A DNA stretch of 64,000 bases from Bin87 sp965115825 (GTDB taxonomy: Bacteria > Chloroflexota > Dehalococcoidia > Lucifugimonadales > UBA3495). Each line of letters starts with the position of its first letter. Position 1 is the first letter of the stretch. The stretch is taken from positions 2,170,001 to 2,234,000 of the forward strand of contig OZ220464.1 in the NCBI GenBank assembly GCA_965115825.1, read 5' to 3'. This document shows, one piece after another, positions 1 to 7,408 of this stretch. A model generated the notes under the pieces. The model was not told the DNA's origin. It made no database searches and worked only from the letters and a program-made list of their open reading frames with translations. Position numbers and translations under genes: made by a program.

Positions 1-6
1 ACCCCG

Positions 7-1389
7 ATGATGGACATTGCGCCCGACGGTTTATCGTGGTGGGTTGTTTTGTTGCAGGCCGGAGAAGTGAGTGGGGGGCTGGCCTTCCCCCTGGGCCTGC
101 AAGTGTGGCTGCTTGTTGTGAGCTTTCTCGGTGTCGCTTTTTTCACCAGCGCGGAATCGGCGCTGATTTCGGTGAACAAAATACGCATCCGCTATCTGGC
201 GGAGCAGGGCAGCGCGGCGGCGCGGGCGGTGGACAGAGCGCTGTCGCAGCATGAGAAGTTCTTCGCGACCATTCTGTTGAGCCAGAACGCTTTTACCATA
301 TTCGCTACTGCCGTGGGTACGGCGCTGGCGGCGGAGGCGCTGGGCGATTCGGGGTATGCGGCGTTGCTGACGGCGCTGATTATGACGGTGGTGATTTCCA
401 TTTTCGGGGAAATTACACCCAAGACGGTGGCGGCAACGTACTCGGAACGGTGGTCGCTGATTGCGGCGCGTCCGGTGGGCTGGACGATGTTGCTGTGTAC
501 GCCGTTCATCTACTTTTTTACGGCTGTGCCGCGTTTGATATACAAGGTTCTCCGTACGCCGGCCAGCGGGTGGCAGACCAGTTTCAGCGAGGGAGAGCTG
601 AGGATGATGATTGACCTGTCCCGGGAGCAGGGGGCAGTGGAATCGGAAGAGGCGCAACGGCTGAATCGGGTGTTTCATTTCCGGGACCGGCGGCTTGGGG
701 AGATAATGACGCCACGGACGGAGATAGTTTGGATTGAGAAGGGCACTACGTTGGAGCAGTTTCTACAGCTTTATGCTGAGAACAGCCATACGCGGTTCCC
801 CATATATGAAGGGAGCCAGGAGGTGGTGCTGGGGGTGCTTTCCAATAAGGAAGTGCTGATTGCGCAAAGCCGGGGACTTATCGGCCCGAAGGATCCGGTT
901 ACGGATACCATGCGCGAAGTTGACTTCATACCGGAAACGGTTACGGTGTCGGACGCTTTTGACACCATGCAGGCGAAGCGTCTTTCCATGATGATGGTTA
1001 CCAACGAGTACGGTGGGATTGCGGGGCTGGTTACGCTGAAGCAGCTTACCAGCGTAATCATCGGGACGATGGTGGACGATGACCCGCCCTCGGCCATGGC
1101 GGACAGCGGCATTATGGCTCAGGATGACGGGTCATATCTGCTGGGCGGGGGTATGACCATTGTGGAGATTAACGACCGGCTGGAAGGGGAGGGCATCGCG
1201 CTGCCGGAAGGGGAGTACCATACCATCGCCGGGCTGGTGCTGCATCTGCGGGAGGGAGAGATTCCGAGAACCGGCGACACGGTGCGGACGGAAGGGCTGG
1301 TTCTGACGGTTACGGATATGGCGGGAGCGCGGATTAATCAGGTGCGGCTGGAACTTCTGGCGGCGCAACGGGAGGGCGACGGGGAATGA
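7..1389 (+). CDS. CorC/HlyC-family membrane protein (DUF21, CBS pair, CorC_HlyC)
   Basis: This is an inner-membrane protein of the CNNM/CorC family, whose members are linked to Mg2+/Co2+ efflux; older annotations call them hemolysins. The order is the family's usual one: hydrophobic DUF21 segments at about residues 25-200, a CBS pair at about 225-350 (MTPR at its start, then EYGGIAGLVT), and a C-terminal CorC_HlyC domain at about 370-450. The length of 460 residues is normal. Two ATG codons stand at 7 and 10, but only six bases precede them in the window, so a start further upstream cannot be excluded. The stop overlaps the next gene in an ATGA, which suggests coupled translation. The transported ion cannot be read from the sequence. 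Confidence 0.9.
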   Translation: MMDIAPDGLSWWVVLLQAGEVSGGLAFPLGLQVWLLVVSFLGVAFFTSAESALISVNKIRIRYLAEQGSAAARAVDRALSQHEKFFATILLSQNAFTIFATAVGTALAAEALGDSGYAALLTALIMTVVISIFGEITPKTVAATYSERWSLIAARPVGWTMLLCTPFIYFFTAVPRLIYKVLRTPASGWQTSFSEGELRMMIDLSREQGAVESEEAQRLNRVFHFRDRRLGEIMTPRTEIVWIEKGTTLEQFLQLYAENSHTRFPIYEGSQEVVLGVLSNKEVLIAQSRGLIGPKDPVTDTMREVDFIPETVTVSDAFDTMQAKRLSMMMVTNEYGGIAGLVTLKQLTSVIIGTMVDDDPPSAMADSGIMAQDDGSYLLGGGMTIVEINDRLEGEGIALPEGEYHTIAGLVLHLREGEIPRTGDTVRTEGLVLTVTDMAGARINQVRLELLAAQREGDGE

Positions 1390-2012
1390 GGCTGCTGCTG
1401 CTGCGCCACGGCGAAACGGACATCAACGCGGCGGGACGGCTGCAAGGTTGCACGGACTCGCTGCTGACGGCGCTGGGCCGGCAGCAGGCCCGGGATCTGG
1501 GGGTGGCCAGCCTGGCCTGGGGGCCGACAGCGGTCTATTCCAGCCCTTTGGCCAGGGCTTGGGACGTTGCGGCTGAGATTGGCGACTTGACCGGTCTTTC
1601 CATTGCCGTTGAACCCCGTATCACAGAGATGAACATGGGTGAATTAGAGGGGGTTACAGTACAGGAGATGCGGGACGGCTGGCCTGAACTCTACCAGGGT
1701 TGGCGGCGGGACGCCGGCAGCGTCACGATGCCCGGCGGCGAATCGCTGTGCGATGTCCAGCGCCGGGCTATGGCGGCTTTTGACGAAATGGATCGCTGCC
1801 ACGGGCCGGAGGAGACCGTGATTGCGGTTACGCACAATTTCACCATTCGCTGCATTGTCGCCGCCGTCATCGGCCTGCCGCTGGCCGGCATCAATCGTAT
1901 GGATTTGTCGCTGGGCAGCTGTACTACCATACGCACGGGAAGCAGGGGCCGGCGGCTGAGCGCGTACAATGCGGTTGACCACTTGACGCCGGCGAACCGC
2001 GTGGGCGATTAA
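1386..2012 (+). CDS. Histidine phosphatase family protein (phosphoglycerate mutase-like)
   Basis: This 208-residue protein belongs to the cofactor-independent histidine phosphatase (RHG) superfamily. The catalytic motif LLLRHGETD lies at the N-terminus, with the phospho-accepting His at residue 8, and the second catalytic His sits in VTHN at residue 150. The size fits small broad-specificity phosphatases of the CobC/GpmB type rather than true phosphoglycerate mutase. Its start overlaps the previous stop by four bases and tilS follows after nine bases, so it is probably in an operon with both. No cobalamin genes are nearby, so a CobC role is not supported. The substrate is unknown. Confidence 0.9.
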   Translation: MRLLLLRHGETDINAAGRLQGCTDSLLTALGRQQARDLGVASLAWGPTAVYSSPLARAWDVAAEIGDLTGLSIAVEPRITEMNMGELEGVTVQEMRDGWPELYQGWRRDAGSVTMPGGESLCDVQRRAMAAFDEMDRCHGPEETVIAVTHNFTIRCIVAAVIGLPLAGINRMDLSLGSCTTIRTGSRGRRLSAYNAVDHLTPANRVGD

Positions 2013-2021
2013 GGCTGAGCC

Positions 2022-3554
2022 ATGGGAAACGGAGGCGGCGGACGACGGCGGAAGCACGCGCCATCGCCGGAGCGGCGGGTGCAAGCGCGGGCGCTTGCGG
2101 CGGCGCGCCGGCTGGGTCTGGGGGCCGACGATACCGTGGTGGCAGGAATTTCAGGGGGGCCGGATTCCTGCGCGCTGCTGGACGGGGTAAGCAAAATGCG
2201 CTTGCGGTTCGGGGTTCCGTTCGAGTTGCACGCGGCGCACTTGATACATGATTTCCGGGGGCAGGAGAAGTACGACGACGCGGATTTTGTACGCTCTTTT
2301 TGCCAAAGCTGGCCGCTGACGGTGGAAGAGGCGGACGTGTCGGCTTATCAGAGGGATGCTGGCGTCAGTTCGTTTGAGCAGGCGGCGCGGGACTTGCGGT
2401 ACGCTTTTCTGGCCAGGGTGGCGCGTAAGGTCGGGGCGCGCTACGTGGCTTTGGGACATACGGCTGACGACCTGGCGGAAACGGCGCTGCTGCATATCGC
2501 CCGCGGCAGTGGGCTGCATGGGCTGCGCGGTATGCAGGAGGTTGGCGTCTGGCCGTATCCGGAGGCGGACGCGCCCCGCATTTGGCGTCCGCTGCTGGCC
2601 TTGCGTCGGGCGGACACTATCGCTTATTGCCGGGCGGGCGGCATCGATTACCGTGACGACGCTACCAATTATATGGAGGATTTTGCGCGTAACCGGGTAA
2701 GGCTTAACCTGATGCCGGCCCTGGCGGAGCAGCTGAACCCCCGGATTGTGGAGGCGCTGGGGCGGCTGTCGCGGACGGCGGCTACGCAGCTGGACTATCT
2801 GGAAACGGAGGCCGCCGCACACTGGCCGGAGGTGGTTCCCGAGCCGGCTGAGCCCAACGGCGTCCTGCGCTTGCGCCGCAAGGCTCTGGCGGAGCTGCAT
2901 CCCGCTTTGCAACCGCTGCTGCTGCGCCGGGCCTGGATCGCCGTGGCCGGCGATGCGAGACGGCTGACGGAGAGGCATCTGATGCAGATGGCGGAGATAG
3001 CCTCCGGTTCGGAGTCGGGCAAGACGGCGACTCTGCCGGGCGGCCATACAGCGCGGACACGGCGGGGGTGGCTGGAACTGGCGCCGCCGGGGGCGGCTGA
3101 TAGACTTGGGGGCCGGGATTGTCCTTATCCGGCAATAAGCGGCGAGTTTCGGCTGGCGCTGCCCTGGGGGCCGGTTGCCGTCGGTGTGACTCGGCGGGAT
3201 GGGTGGGAAATTACGTGTGAAGCGGTAACGTTGCCGGCCGACGCGCCGCTGGATACCGGGGATCCGATGCGCGCGTATCTGTCTCCGGCAGCGTTGGCGG
3301 ACGGAGCGACGGTGCGCGGCTGGGAGCCGGGCGACCGGATGCAGCCGCTGGGGATGTCGGGCCACCGCAAGCTTCAAGATATGTTCACCGAGGCGGGAAC
3401 GTCGCGCCGGTGGCGGGCGCGGGTTCCGCTGATGGTTACGCCGCGCGGCATTGCGTGGGCGGTGGGAGTGCGTATCGCAGACTGGGCGGCGGTGGCGCCG
3501 GCGATGGGGGGTGTTCGGTCGGCAACGCTGGTTGCATTTGCTTGCCGTCCGTAG
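2022..3554 (+). CDS. tilS: tRNA(Ile)-lysidine synthetase
   Basis: TilS uses ATP and lysine to convert the wobble C of the CAU-anticodon tRNA-Ile to lysidine, so that it reads AUA. The N-type ATP pyrophosphatase P-loop SGGPDS is at residues 44-49, followed by the LGHTADD motif typical of the family near residue 145. A long C-terminal half ends in a TilS_C-like domain (GDRMQPLGMSGHRKLQDMF...). At 510 residues it is somewhat longer than the E. coli protein, and the basic Gly/Arg-rich first 15 residues may be an extension. The ATG at 2022 follows the phosphatase gene closely. The usual hpt-ftsH neighbours of many bacteria are absent. Confidence 0.93.
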   Translation: MGNGGGGRRRKHAPSPERRVQARALAAARRLGLGADDTVVAGISGGPDSCALLDGVSKMRLRFGVPFELHAAHLIHDFRGQEKYDDADFVRSFCQSWPLTVEEADVSAYQRDAGVSSFEQAARDLRYAFLARVARKVGARYVALGHTADDLAETALLHIARGSGLHGLRGMQEVGVWPYPEADAPRIWRPLLALRRADTIAYCRAGGIDYRDDATNYMEDFARNRVRLNLMPALAEQLNPRIVEALGRLSRTAATQLDYLETEAAAHWPEVVPEPAEPNGVLRLRRKALAELHPALQPLLLRRAWIAVAGDARRLTERHLMQMAEIASGSESGKTATLPGGHTARTRRGWLELAPPGAADRLGGRDCPYPAISGEFRLALPWGPVAVGVTRRDGWEITCEAVTLPADAPLDTGDPMRAYLSPAALADGATVRGWEPGDRMQPLGMSGHRKLQDMFTEAGTSRRWRARVPLMVTPRGIAWAVGVRIADWAAVAPAMGGVRSATLVAFACRP

Positions 3555-3691
3555 CGCCGGCGGAGGGCGGGATGTGTACAATTGGGGTAAATCCGTATAG
3601 TGTGTAGTTTCGTAAGACGCTGCGACGGAGCATAGCGGAGGGGCCCGCAAGGTTCCAAGACAACCGGCTGCATCAGCAAGAGGAGGAGCGG

Positions 3692-5560
3692 GTGCCGGTT
3701 CGCAATCTGGCCAACTTTCTGGTGCATCTCTTCAGCGACGGCGAGGAGCTGGAGGAGGTGTACCTGTCGGCGGTGCACGACCACTGCCTGTTTTGCCATA
3801 AGCTAATCAGCGATTCCCGGGCTTACCTGGAGTATCGGGTGTGCCCGTTTTGCCGTTTTCACTACACTTTGTCGGCGCGTGAGCGGATTGAGCTCATCGC
3901 GGACGGGCGGAGTTTTCGGGAGCAGAATAGGTACGTGCGTTCGTTGGCGCCGTTGGCCTTTTCCGGTCGGGCCCGGGCGACGGCTCGCAGTGAGTATGAG
4001 GATGAGCTTACGGAGAACCAGGACCGCACGGGCTTGACCGAGGCGGCGGTTACCGGAACCTGCCGCATCGGGGGGAAGAACGTGGTTCTGGCAGCGCTGG
4101 ACTACGGGTTTATGGGCGGGAGCATGAGCAGCGTAGTGGGGGAGAAGGTGGCGTTGGCCTTTGAGACAGCGGCGCGGCGCAACCTGCCGGTAATCGCCAT
4201 CGTAACGGGCGGGGGGGCGCGCAGCCAAGAAGGGGTGCTTTCTCTGATGCAGATGGCGAAGACGGTAACGGCGGTGGGTCGTTTGCGGGCGTCCGCGGCG
4301 CCGTTTATCGCCGTTCTGGCGAATCCTTCCACGGGCCAGGCTTACGCCAGTTTCGCCAATCTCGCCGACATTATTGTGGCGGAGCCCGGTTCGGTGGTGG
4401 GTTTGACTCCCATCCGGACGATGATTGAGGCGACCGGGCGGCAGCTGCCGCCGGATGCGCATACCGCCGAGCATCATTTGCGGTGCGGGCTGCTGGACAA
4501 CGTGGTTGACCGGGAAAGGTTGCGGGAGCGCCTGATGCAGCTGCTGAACCTGCTGGTAGAGCCTGAGGGGGTCAAGATGAGTCGGCGGGCGGTGTCCAGG
4601 CTAACGGCGCCGGCGGTGACTGACACCGCAACCTGGGAGTCGCTGGAAGCGGCGACGCACAACGAACGGCCCGACGCTCTGTATTATATGCGCCATATTC
4701 TGGAAGAGTTTTTTGAGATTTGCGGCGACCGGGTAAGCAGCGACAATCGCACCGTGGTGGGAGGCATCGGTCGGCTGCGGGGGCATCCGGTGGTAGCCAT
4801 CGGGCAGCAGCGCGGGCATGCGGGAGACCCGGAGCCGGGGCGCTACCATGTGCATCCGGACGGGCTGCGGAAGGCGCAACGGCTCATTGGGCTGGCTTCG
4901 CGCTTTAACCTGCCGCTGATTACGCTGATCGACTCGCAGGGGGCCGACCCGCGGCTGGAATCGGAAGAGCAGGGGGTGGGCAACGCCATCGCCGGCAGCC
5001 TGTCGATGATGCTGGAAGCCGCGACGCCGCTGGTTTCGGTAATCATCGGGGAGGCCGGGAATGAGGCGGCGCTGGCGCTGGGGGTGTCGGACCGTATCCT
5101 GATGCAGCAGTATGCGATTTACTCGCCGATTTCACTGCAACATACGGTTGGCGGGCCGTCGCGGGAGCGCTATCTGACGCGGGAGGCGGCGGAGGCGCTG
5201 ATGATGACCGCGCGGGACTGTCAGGAGCTGGGCATAATAGACCAGATTGTGCCGGAGCCGACAGGCGGAGCGCACAATGACCCCAGGGAGGCGGCCGGCA
5301 GCCTGGAGTACTGCATCTATAAGCATCTGGCGGAAATGGGACGGGTTTCCATGGGCAAGCTGGTGAAGCAGCGGTATAAGAAGTTCCGGCAGATGGGCGA
5401 GCTCAACCCCTTTGCGCAGGAGGCAATGCAGCAGGAGGTGGCGGCGCTGATGCGGATGCAGCTGGCCGGCGGCCCGGACGGCTACGAAGAAGCGGCGCTG
5501 CCGGGCGGGGACAGGGAACGGTTAGCTTTGCCTGAAGGGATGGAACGCGAAGCGTCCTGA
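3692..5560 (+). CDS. accDA: Fused acetyl-CoA carboxylase carboxyltransferase, beta plus alpha subunits
   Basis: This single polypeptide joins AccD and AccA, the carboxyltransferase that moves CO2 from carboxybiotin to acetyl-CoA for fatty acid synthesis. Residues 32, 35, 51 and 54 are the four Cys of the AccD zinc finger. An AccD crotonase-type core follows with GGGARSQEG. From about residue 300 an AccA half carries DSQGADPRLESEEQG and a GEAGNEAALALGVSDRI segment. The start is GTG, chosen because AAGAGGAGG lies just upstream and the zinc finger begins 30 residues later. At 622 residues it equals the sum of the two subunits. AccB and AccC are not in the window. The AccA-like active-site loops differ from the common DTPGAYPG form, so substrate preference should not be assumed. 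Confidence 0.92.
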   Translation: MPVRNLANFLVHLFSDGEELEEVYLSAVHDHCLFCHKLISDSRAYLEYRVCPFCRFHYTLSARERIELIADGRSFREQNRYVRSLAPLAFSGRARATARSEYEDELTENQDRTGLTEAAVTGTCRIGGKNVVLAALDYGFMGGSMSSVVGEKVALAFETAARRNLPVIAIVTGGGARSQEGVLSLMQMAKTVTAVGRLRASAAPFIAVLANPSTGQAYASFANLADIIVAEPGSVVGLTPIRTMIEATGRQLPPDAHTAEHHLRCGLLDNVVDRERLRERLMQLLNLLVEPEGVKMSRRAVSRLTAPAVTDTATWESLEAATHNERPDALYYMRHILEEFFEICGDRVSSDNRTVVGGIGRLRGHPVVAIGQQRGHAGDPEPGRYHVHPDGLRKAQRLIGLASRFNLPLITLIDSQGADPRLESEEQGVGNAIAGSLSMMLEAATPLVSVIIGEAGNEAALALGVSDRILMQQYAIYSPISLQHTVGGPSRERYLTREAAEALMMTARDCQELGIIDQIVPEPTGGAHNDPREAAGSLEYCIYKHLAEMGRVSMGKLVKQRYKKFRQMGELNPFAQEAMQQEVAALMRMQLAGGPDGYEEAALPGGDRERLALPEGMEREAS

Positions 5561-5691
5561 CGCGGTTGGTCAAGAGCGTGGGGAGACCGGCGCGTACCAA
5601 TCGGGCAATGGCATCATGGTGGCGGCCGGTCGGTTACGCGGGCGAGGGAATGGCGTTGCCGGGGTGAGGGGGATGCCGGGCAGCGACGCAA

Positions 5692-6513
5692 TCAGGCTTC
5701 CAGGCCGTGGGCTTTGAGGCTGCTGCGGAGTTGGGCGGCCACTGCGGCGTATTCTTCTCCGACGGTGGCATCGACGAGGACGGTAGGCTGGCCGGTGTCC
5801 CGGTAGGAGGGGCGCAGCGACATGCTGCCCAAGAAGGGCGCGTCAATGTCTTCGGCCAGCTGGCGGCCGGCGCCCTGGCCGAAGATTTCGCCGCAGTAGT
5901 TTTCCACGACGCCGACGACGTTGAGGTTCAGCTTGCGGATCATGTTGATGCAGCGGCGGGCGTCGATAATCGCCAGCTCCTGAGGGGTGCTGACTACGAT
6001 GAAGCCGTCCATGGGGAGCGTCTGCATGACGGTAAGGGGGGAGTCGGAAGTGCCGGGGGGGAGGTCGACGAGGAGGTAGTCGAGTTCGCCCCAGTCGGTA
6101 GATTGGAGAAACTGGTTGATGGCGTTGTGGATCATTGGCCCGCGCCAGATGATGGCCTCGTCTTCGTTTTCCTGGAAGAAGGCCATTGAGACGACTTTGA
6201 CGCCGTGTCCCTGGGCCGGCGTAATCTGCCCTTCGCGGTAGTCGGGCCGGTCTGAGATGCCCATTACGCGGGTGACGTTAGGGCAGTCGATATCCACGTC
6301 CAGCAGGCCGACGCGCTCGCCCTGTGCAGCCAGTACGGTTGCAAGATTGCAGGCGACGGTGGTTTTGCCGACGCCGCCTTTGCCGCTGTACACGCCGATT
6401 TTGGTGCGAACGGTAGCAAGGCGGTCGGTAATCTGACGCTTTTGCGCCCACTGTCGACGGATTTGCTCCAGTCGGGCGTTCTGTTGGGCGTTGGGCTGCT
6501 GAGGGGTTGCCAT
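5692..6513 (-). CDS. Mrp/NBP35-family P-loop ATPase (Fe-S cluster carrier)
   Basis: ATPases of the Mrp/ApbC family bind and hand over iron-sulfur clusters to apoproteins. The deviant Walker A SGKGGVGKTT is at residues 43-52, followed by a MinD/ParA-like fold with DVDIDCPN and LVDLPPGTSD. Two things are unusual. The N-terminal MIP18 (DUF59) domain found in many bacterial Mrp proteins is encoded separately, just upstream at 6529-6837. The CxxC motif that normally bridges a cluster at the dimer interface is missing: the matching segment reads VVENYCGEIFG with one Cys. A function in Fe-S or metal-centre assembly is inferred from family and neighbour. Confidence 0.9.
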   Translation of the reverse strand: MATPQQPNAQQNARLEQIRRQWAQKRQITDRLATVRTKIGVYSGKGGVGKTTVACNLATVLAAQGERVGLLDVDIDCPNVTRVMGISDRPDYREGQITPAQGHGVKVVSMAFFQENEDEAIIWRGPMIHNAINQFLQSTDWGELDYLLVDLPPGTSDSPLTVMQTLPMDGFIVVSTPQELAIIDARRCINMIRKLNLNVVGVVENYCGEIFGQGAGRQLAEDIDAPFLGSMSLRPSYRDTGQPTVLVDATVGEEYAAVAAQLRSSLKAHGLEA

Positions 6514-6528
6514 GTTGAAGTAATCTCC

Positions 6529-6837
6529 CTAGATGCCCAGCATATTGCGGGCCTCTTCGCTAATCAGGTCGGGCGACCAGGGCGGGTCGAAGGTGAGTTC
6601 GATGTTGACTTCTTCCACGCCGTCAACGTCCTGGACGGCCCATTCGGCCTGCTGGGCGATGTGGGGGCCCATGCCGCAGCCGGGGAAGGTGAGGGTCATT
6701 TGGACGAAGACGTCGTTGGCGTCGCTGACCTGGACGTCGTAAATCAGGCCGAGGTCAACGACGTTGACGGGGATTTCCGGGTCATAGACGGTGCGCAGGG
6801 CTTCATAAACTTCATCGCGATTGACGGTAGCGGGCAT
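6529..6837 (-). CDS. MIP18/DUF59 family metal-sulfur cluster assembly protein
   Basis: This 102-residue protein matches the MIP18/PaaD/SufT family that helps deliver Fe-S clusters. It has the typical EALRTVYDPEIPVNVVDLGLIY start and the conserved TLTFPGCGMGP segment, with the functional Cys at residue 54. It lies 15 bases upstream of the Mrp ATPase on the same strand, so the two are almost certainly cotranscribed and together replace the fused two-domain Mrp. The ATG at 6837 has an AAGGAGG ribosome site at good spacing. No complete SUF operon is seen in this window. Confidence 0.9.
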   Translation of the reverse strand: MPATVNRDEVYEALRTVYDPEIPVNVVDLGLIYDVQVSDANDVFVQMTLTFPGCGMGPHIAQQAEWAVQDVDGVEEVNIELTFDPPWSPDLISEEARNMLGI

Positions 6838-6873
6838 TGGGCGCCTCCTTGGCGGCGGGGTAATGTGGGCATA

Positions 6874-6879
6874 ATTATA
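6874..6879 (-). promoter_or_regulatory. Possible -10 box for the MIP18-Mrp pair
   Basis: A perfect TATAAT on the minus strand lies about 37 bases upstream of the MIP18 start. No good -35 element is present at 16-18 bases, so the call rests on the -10 box and position only. Confidence 0.35.
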
Positions 6880-6910
6880 GCGGAAAAATGGGAGCGTGGG
6901 GGGTGTAGGG

Positions 6911-6958
6911 TTGTCAGAATCCGGATTTACGGGATTTTGGGATTTACAGGATGGGGGG
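6911..6958 (+). repeat. Dispersed intergenic repeat A, copy 1
   Basis: This stretch has the pattern TGTCAGAATC, GGATTT, CGGGATT, GATTTACAGGAT. The same pattern recurs at 16940-16989 and, in a shorter form, at 18441-18475, always on the + strand and always next to a secreted-protein gene. It has no coding potential and no transposase nearby. Confidence 0.55.
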
Positions 6959-7088
6959 TTGCGCTGCGGGGAGATTGCAGCTGCGTATCAGGTGGTAGGG
7001 TGGCGTTCTTTTGTGGGGGTGACGATTAAACTCCGCGAAAATTGGGCGGAAGCGGGCGGTTGCGGCAGTACACCGGCATTGCGGAATA

Positions 7089-7097
7089 TGTTATAAT
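7089..7097 (+). promoter_or_regulatory. Extended -10 promoter for the large surface protein gene
   Basis: The sequence TGT-TATAAT is a perfect extended -10 box. No convincing -35 is seen, which is normal for extended -10 promoters. The predicted transcription start falls at about 7104, the very edge of the five-copy 16-bp repeat, giving a leader of roughly 300 bases. Confidence 0.6.
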
Positions 7098-7104
7098 GTA
7101 GACA

Positions 7105-7184
7105 GACAGCGCGCGCCACAGACAGCGCGCGCCACAGACAGCGCGCGCCACAGACAGCGCGCGCCACAGACAGCGCGCGCCACA
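7105..7184 (+). repeat. Five perfect tandem copies of a 16-bp GC-palindromic unit
   Basis: The unit GACAGCGCGCGCCACA is repeated five times without a mismatch, bounded by an extra GACA on each side. Each unit holds the self-complementary core GCGCGCGC. The array starts at the predicted +1 of the promoter at 7089-7097, so it would form the first 80 bases of the mRNA. Confidence 0.95.
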
Positions 7185-7204
7185 GACAAGGAAGGAGGCG
7201 CGCG

Positions 7205-7225
7205 TTGAAGCATTTGTCTAACTGA
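7205..7225 (+). CDS. Possible six-codon leader peptide
   Basis: A TTG start is followed by Lys-His-Leu-Ser-Asn and a TGA stop. It is preceded at a spacing of six by AAGGAGG, the strongest ribosome site in the leader. It lies just after the 16-bp repeat array and about 180 bases before the surface protein gene. The codons do not show an obvious attenuator theme, and such a short frame could arise by chance, so this is only a candidate. Confidence 0.25.
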   Translation: MKHLSN

Positions 7226-7408
7226 CGGAACCCGGCGCCGGCCGGCTAGCTTTGAGCCGATGCCGGCCCGTTGCGTTTCCGTCCGATAAGCCCTCCGCCG
7301 TTCCTCTCCGACGCCGCCTTTGCTGGTGCGGGAGTGAATGACGTCGGAGGCAATTCAACCGACAACCCTTGAAAGGCAATCTCAATCTCAGTGAGGAGAT
7401 TCTGTCAA
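7226..7408 (+). other. Structured 5' leader of the surface protein gene
   Basis: No gene is seen here. The stretch contains a perfect 8-bp inverted repeat, CTCCGACG at 7306-7313 and CGTCGGAG at 7342-7349, and several GCCGGC blocks that can pair with each other. I do not recognise a known riboswitch class. Confidence 0.4.

Noticed and set aside
2151..3650. Long minus-strand frame opposite tilS
   Set aside because: Arg/Pro/His-rich composition, typical of the antisense of a GC-rich gene; tilS on the other strand has clear motifs.
3555..3691. Possible promoter (TATAGT) before accDA
   Set aside because: No acceptable -35 at normal spacing; the evidence is too weak to list as a feature.
7105..7184. 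Five regular repeats as a mini CRISPR
   Set aside because: Copies abut with no spacers and no cas genes are in the window.
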